Of a stretch of 25,270 bases of DNA, positions 21,733 to 25,270 are shown piece by piece. A program made the translations under genes and the position numbers. A model generated the notes under the pieces. That model saw only the letters and a program-made list of their open reading frames with translations. It searched no databases and had not been told where the DNA came from. Position 1 is the first letter of the stretch, and each line of letters opens with the position of its first letter. Source of the DNA: Ophiosphaerella korrae (lineage: Eukaryota; Ascomycota; Dothideomycetes; Pleosporales; Phaeosphaeriaceae); contig JALNQF010000514.1 of assembly GCA_028456385.1 (NCBI GenBank), positions 1 through 25,270 of the forward strand, given 5' to 3'.

Positions 21733-22173
21733 TATTATAGCTATAATAAGAGAAAACTAATTTAAGCTAGTTAGCTCTACTATAGATAATAGAAGCACGT
21801 ACGACCTATAGAGTAACAAACTTAACTCGGAAACTAATTCTAATAGAGATACGTAATAAATTCGCAATTTGCAATCTTAGTAAATACAAAGTATAAAGCT
21901 AAATACGTAATAAATTTGTAATTCGCAATCTTAGTAAATACAAAGTATAAAGCTAGCTAAAGGGCCTAAGTATATAGTTAGTAATAATATCTATTACTAG
22001 GATAGTATTAGTAATTTAATTATTAACTACAAGCGATAATACTAAGATAGTTACAAAACATCTTCTATTATTTATAGCTTATTATAGATTACTATACGAG
22101 CTTTTATTATTACCTCCTAATCTACTAATAACTAGAAGGCTACTAGGAAGTTAACTGTAGTAAGCCTATTATA
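21733..22173 (+). repeat. Element C 3' LTR
   Basis: 441 bp, matching the 5' LTR from TATTATAGCTATAATAAGAG to AGCCTATTATA. It contains two 54-bp subrepeats and is followed by the TTAAA duplication. It has kept some CpA and TpG that the 5' copy lost, and the reverse. Confidence 0.92.
21852..21959 (+). repeat. Two tandem 54-bp subrepeats in the 3' LTR
   Basis: Units 21852-21905 and 21906-21959, starting CGTAATAAATTCGCAATTTG and CGTAATAAATTTGTAATTCG. Confidence 0.88.
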
Positions 22174-22178
22174 TTAAA
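22174..22178. repeat. Target-site duplication, right copy (TTAAA)
   Basis: Matches 15167-15171 and directly follows the 3' LTR. The empty site before insertion can be inferred as ...ATAAGC-TTAAA-CTACGCG... Confidence 0.85.
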
Positions 22179-23180
22179 CTACGCGTTAATTTAGACTAAG
22201 TCTTTATACTTAGTATACTAAGAGTAGAACTTTTTATTCTACTTTATTTAAAGCTTAAGCTAGCTCCTAATCTATTAATCTACTTAGTTCTTACTTATTA
22301 GAGAAAGAAGAGGATTTTAACTACAAGTAGCTAGTAAAACGTCTACTATTTATTATATATTAATAATATAGAGTAGAAATCTATATTAATTAAAGCTTAG
22401 GATCTATTAAATAAAAGACTATTCTTCTATAAGAGGTTACGTTTTCTTCTATTAAATTATTAGATTGTAGAGACTTTTTAGATCTAGTAATAGAGTATTA
22501 TTCTAGGTACGTTATATAATAAAGAAGCTTTCTTTATAGTACTAATTTTTTTAGATTAAATTAATTTAACTAAAAGAAAAGTTTTACTATTTCTTTAAAG
22601 TAATTTAGAATATTTTACGTATAGTATTATTAATTATACGCGTTAGGTTATATAGATTTAATAAGAGTACCTAAAGAGTAAAGTTACTTAAAAAGTAGTA
22701 GAATATATTATAAGCTTTCTATAGTAATCTATAAGTAGGTAAGCTTATAGATAGATATACTATACTTTAAGTAAACGCTAAGGTAAGCTAAGGTAAAGGT
22801 ATTAAAAATATAAGTAGTAAGATATAGTATTATAAAGTTAATAAAGAAGTTATACTAAAGATATAAAGTATATAAGAACCTAAAAAGTCTAAGTATTAAT
22901 TCTAAGAGTATCTAAGTAGTATAATAGTTATTAGCGTTATTATAGTAGAAAGTGCTATTAGTATTCTACTATAGTAGTTATTCTATTACAATTAGATATA
23001 TATTAGTAATTACAAAATAGACTAACGTTAATATATAGCTTACTATAGTTACTACTCTTTTTAGCTTCTTTAATTATTAATAGCTATACTACTAGTAAAT
23101 ATTAACGTATTAATTAAATATAAATAATAATAGAAAGGAAAGAAATTTCTATTTAGGCTAGTTTTTAAACAAGGCTTATT
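22179..23180. other. Unassigned degenerate DNA right of element C
   Basis: RIP-type sequence that continues the region interrupted by element C. Both strands look open once TAA/TAG are ignored (for example plus strand 22310-22950), and I cannot tell which, if any, was coding. A 14-bp palindrome CTTAGTATACTAAG lies at 22209-22222. No known domain recognised. Confidence 0.4.
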
Positions 23181-24360
23181 TACAAGAACTACGCCTTTTT
23201 ACTTTCTTTACTACTTTTAGCTTACTACTTTCTCTTATCTTCTTATAACTCTTAAACTTAGTAATATCCTTTTTAAGTATATCTAGAGAGCCTATTAGCT
23301 TACTCTCTAAATAAGAAATTACTTTTTATTAATAGTAGATATACTAGAAGAGCTCTTTAATAATATTATATATTATTTTATAGTCTTCTTTATCTAGCTT
23401 AATAATATTATTATTATTATTAACGTACTAATTCTTATACTAGTTCTAATAGTTATCTAATTTAGTATTATTTAAAATTTTAGCTAATATAAAAAGTAAG
23501 TAAAGTCTTTTAGAGTTTAATATAGAAGTTTTAAGAAGTCTTTATAAAGTAAAAGTAACTACTATTAGTATCTCTTATATAAATATAATAAAGGAGTACT
23601 AAATAAAGCTTTAATATTACCTAAAATTTAGTATAGTAACTTTGTAAATAATATCTAATTAAATCTTAATAAAGTTTAGATTCTAAAAGTACTTATCTAT
23701 AGCTATAAGTATAGAAGCTATAATAACTAGGGGTTTAGAGCTAATAGAGGCTAAATATAGCTCTATTTATTATAAATAATTAAGGTCTAAAATAGTTACT
23801 TTAAGAGCTATATTAGAGATAGATACACTATCTAAATTTCTTATATATATATATATATATATAGGTATACTTAAAACCTAACTTATATAATCTAACTTAC
23901 TATAACTATATACTTCTTAATAACTATTAGTACCTTTCTTTATATATCTACTTTTACTTTAAGAGGTATTACTACTATAGTTTTTCTTTATCCTAAATTA
24001 ATTAATATAGCTTGTAGTAAGCTACTAAATAATAGAATACTAATAGTAATATCTACTAGTAGTATTAAAGAGCTTTAACTAGCGTACTTTCTTAAGAATA
24101 TAGAAGTCTCTTTCTTTAATATAAACTTAATAAACCTTATAGAGTAAGATATAAGTAAGTTTCTTAATAATACTATTAAAGTTATTAGTAAAATCGTAGC
24201 TATAAGTATATCTACTTTCTAGAGTAATATACTATCTTACTATATTTTGTAGTAAGAAGAAGTATATCTTTCTAGTATCGCGAATATCCTTTAATTCTAT
24301 AATAAAATATTTACTCTTCTTTATAACTACTCCTTTCTATAGTAAGGTAACACGAAAAAA
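23180..24360 (-). pseudogene. Minus-strand ORF-like remnant, unrecognised
   Basis: Reading the minus strand from 24360 leftward gives a protein-like frame: VVIKKSKYFIIELKDIRDTR, later YSYDFTNNFNSIIKKLTYIL and VYIKERDFYILKKVR. After the (TA)n run near 23850 the plausible frame changes. It continues to about 23180 with SISNIALKVTILDLN, LYLLFILAKILNNTKLDN, an NNNN run, and a charged, helical C-terminal part (YLESKLIGSLDILKKDITKF) ending in a Lys/Arg-rich stretch. Stops are TAA/TAG only. The length would be near 390 residues. I recognise no family; a degraded transposon or host gene are both possible, and so is chance. Confidence 0.28.
23842..23863. repeat. (TA)n dinucleotide repeat
   Basis: An uninterrupted TA run of about 22 bp inside the minus-strand ORF-like stretch. 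It coincides with the point where the plausible reading frame changes. Confidence 0.8.
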
Positions 24361-24525
24361 AAGCCTAAAAAAAAGTTATAGTTTTTAACTAGTAATAACT
24401 CTACGAATAAAATAGCTAAAAATATAAGCGAATACAAATCTTAAAGAAAATATCTTAGACTTTATTTTAGTATACTACAGATTTTAATTACTAAGCAAAT
24501 ACAAGCTAGGATTTAAAGTGTTTAG

Positions 24526-24586
24526 AGGACTTTTTTTTCGTAAAATTCAACCTAATAGAACTTTTTTATTAGCGTATAAAATTCAA
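24526..24586. repeat. Imperfect tandem pair
   Basis: Two adjacent, related units: AGGACTTTTTTTTCG-TAAAATTCAA at 24526-24550 and AGAACTTTTTTATTAGCGTA followed by TAAAATTCAA at 24557-24586. Confidence 0.6.
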
Positions 24587-25094
24587 TTTTTATTTTATCT
24601 ATTGTTTAGTAGGCTAGTAGAGATTATATTACCTAATTTTTATAGTATATTTGTTATCTACTTATTTAGTTAATTTAAATAGAAAAAAGTAATAACTTTA
24701 TTATATAAGATAAACTTACTAAATAGACTACTAATTTATTAGTCTATTAAGGATAAAATAACTTCTAGTCTTATTTTTTCTATATCTTTTATAAATCCTA
24801 AATAACTAACAATAAACTTCTTAAAATTTAAACCTAAAGTTAACCTACTTTAATTTTATAATATACTTCTATTTACTATTACTACTATCTTTAATAGATA
24901 GTATATGTCTATTAATAATACTATAAAGTAAATTAGTAAAAAAAAATAGTTATTTACTCTCTATTAGCAAAGTAAAAGAAAGGTATTTTACTAGGTTAAA
25001 ATTAAGAGAAATAAAATAACTAAATAGAGATTTAATTAGGAATCCTAGGAAGACGAATACAAGATTATTATTTGAAAATAATATTAATATCTCT

Positions 25095-25165
25095 ATTAGG
25101 AGCTTCTAATTGTTTATTAAGGAAAAAAGCTATACTATTAACGTTACTAACAAAAAGCTCCTAAT
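25095..25165. repeat. Short inverted repeat
   Basis: ATTAGGAGCTT at 25095-25105 is the exact reverse complement of AAGCTCCTAAT at 25155-25165, with 49 bases between. It could be a transposon terminus, a hairpin or chance. Confidence 0.5.
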
Positions 25166-25270
25166 TAATAAATAAAATACTAAAAAAGAGTTAACTATTA
25201 TAAAGACTAGCTAAAAAGGCTAAAAAATAATTAGATTAATACTAAAAAATATATATTTTAAGATATAGAA

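Larger units (their letters stand above)
15172..22173 (+). mobile_element. Element C: structurally complete chromovirus, 7,002 bp
   Basis: A whole LTR retrotransposon: 5' LTR 15172-15611, one gag-pol frame 15673-21105, a further 0.6 kb, a polypurine tract, 3' LTR 21733-22173 and a 5-bp TTAAA target duplication. All protein domains are in order with protease-RT-RNase H-integrase-chromodomain layout (Metaviridae, chromovirus branch). It is inactive because of stops and active-site changes. It retains visibly more CpA and TpG than elements A and B, so it has been through less RIP or is younger. A fourth copy of its LTR lies inverted at 1-399. Confidence 0.92.
24361..25270. other. Unassigned AT-rich DNA at the right edge
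   Basis: No domain or RNA gene seen. It holds an imperfect tandem pair and a short inverted repeat (listed separately). CpA and TpG are somewhat more frequent here than in elements A and B, so RIP has been weaker or the sequence is younger. Confidence 0.4.

Noticed and set aside
22310..22950. Plus-strand coding frame right of element C
   Set aside because: The opposite strand looks equally plausible, there is no motif and no splice signal, so neither was annotated as a gene.
1..25270. A mitochondrial or plastid genome, suggested by the very high AT content
   Set aside because: No tRNA, rRNA or respiratory-chain genes are seen; the content is nuclear LTR retrotransposons and a Tc1-like element with a RIP pattern.
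1..25270. Many moderately long open frames on both strands
   Set aside because: RIP sequences contain almost no TGA and have biased triplets, so frames look open once TAA/TAG are ignored. Only frames with family motifs, intron signals or clear protein composition were kept.

Overview
This window is an AT-rich block made almost entirely of transposable-element remains. It most likely comes from a filamentous ascomycete (Pezizomycotina) that carries out repeat-induced point mutation (RIP). TpA is extremely common, while CpA and TpG are nearly absent over long stretches on both strands; CpG, CpT and CpC survive. The protein remnants carry TAA/TAG where Gln (CAA/CAG) or Trp (TGG) is expected, ATA where a start Met is expected, Asn for Asp, Lys for Glu and Tyr for Cys. 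These are the products of CpA-to-TpA change on either strand. I found no intact host gene, tRNA or rRNA. No species can be named from this.

Layout from left to right. (1) 1-399: one LTR in inverted orientation, of the same family as the LTRs of element C, running off the left edge. (2) ~480-1290: a Tc1/mariner (DD34E) transposase remnant. (3) 1683-2844: reverse transcriptase and RNase H of a Ty3/gypsy chromovirus, 'element A'. (4) 2845-11086: a second chromovirus, 'element B', with its own LTRs, gag-like region, pol and chromodomain; it interrupts element A between RNase H and integrase. (5) 11087-12660: the integrase and chromodomain of element A resume. (6) 12930-14020: an intron-containing minus-strand gene remnant. 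(7) 14020-15166: unassigned degenerate DNA. (8) 15172-22173: 'element C', a structurally complete 7,002-bp chromovirus with ~440-bp LTRs, a 5-bp target duplication (TTAAA) and a single gag-pol frame of 1,811 codons with no frameshift at any landmark checked. (9) 22179-25270: unassigned degenerate DNA with one minus-strand ORF-like stretch and a few small repeats.

Elements A, B and C each encode or encoded the usual chromovirus machinery: capsid/nucleocapsid, protease, reverse transcriptase, RNase H, integrase and a chromodomain for chromatin targeting. None can be active, because each has many stops and a mutated YxDD reverse-transcriptase site. Mutation load gives a relative order: A and B are almost free of CpA/TpG, while C and the left LTR keep more and are probably younger or less exposed to RIP. 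The most unusual observation is that each of the three elements seems to carry a minus-strand, protein-like stretch between the end of pol and the 3' LTR side. In A and B these stretches contain recognisable small fungal introns (GTAAGT...CTAAT...AG).
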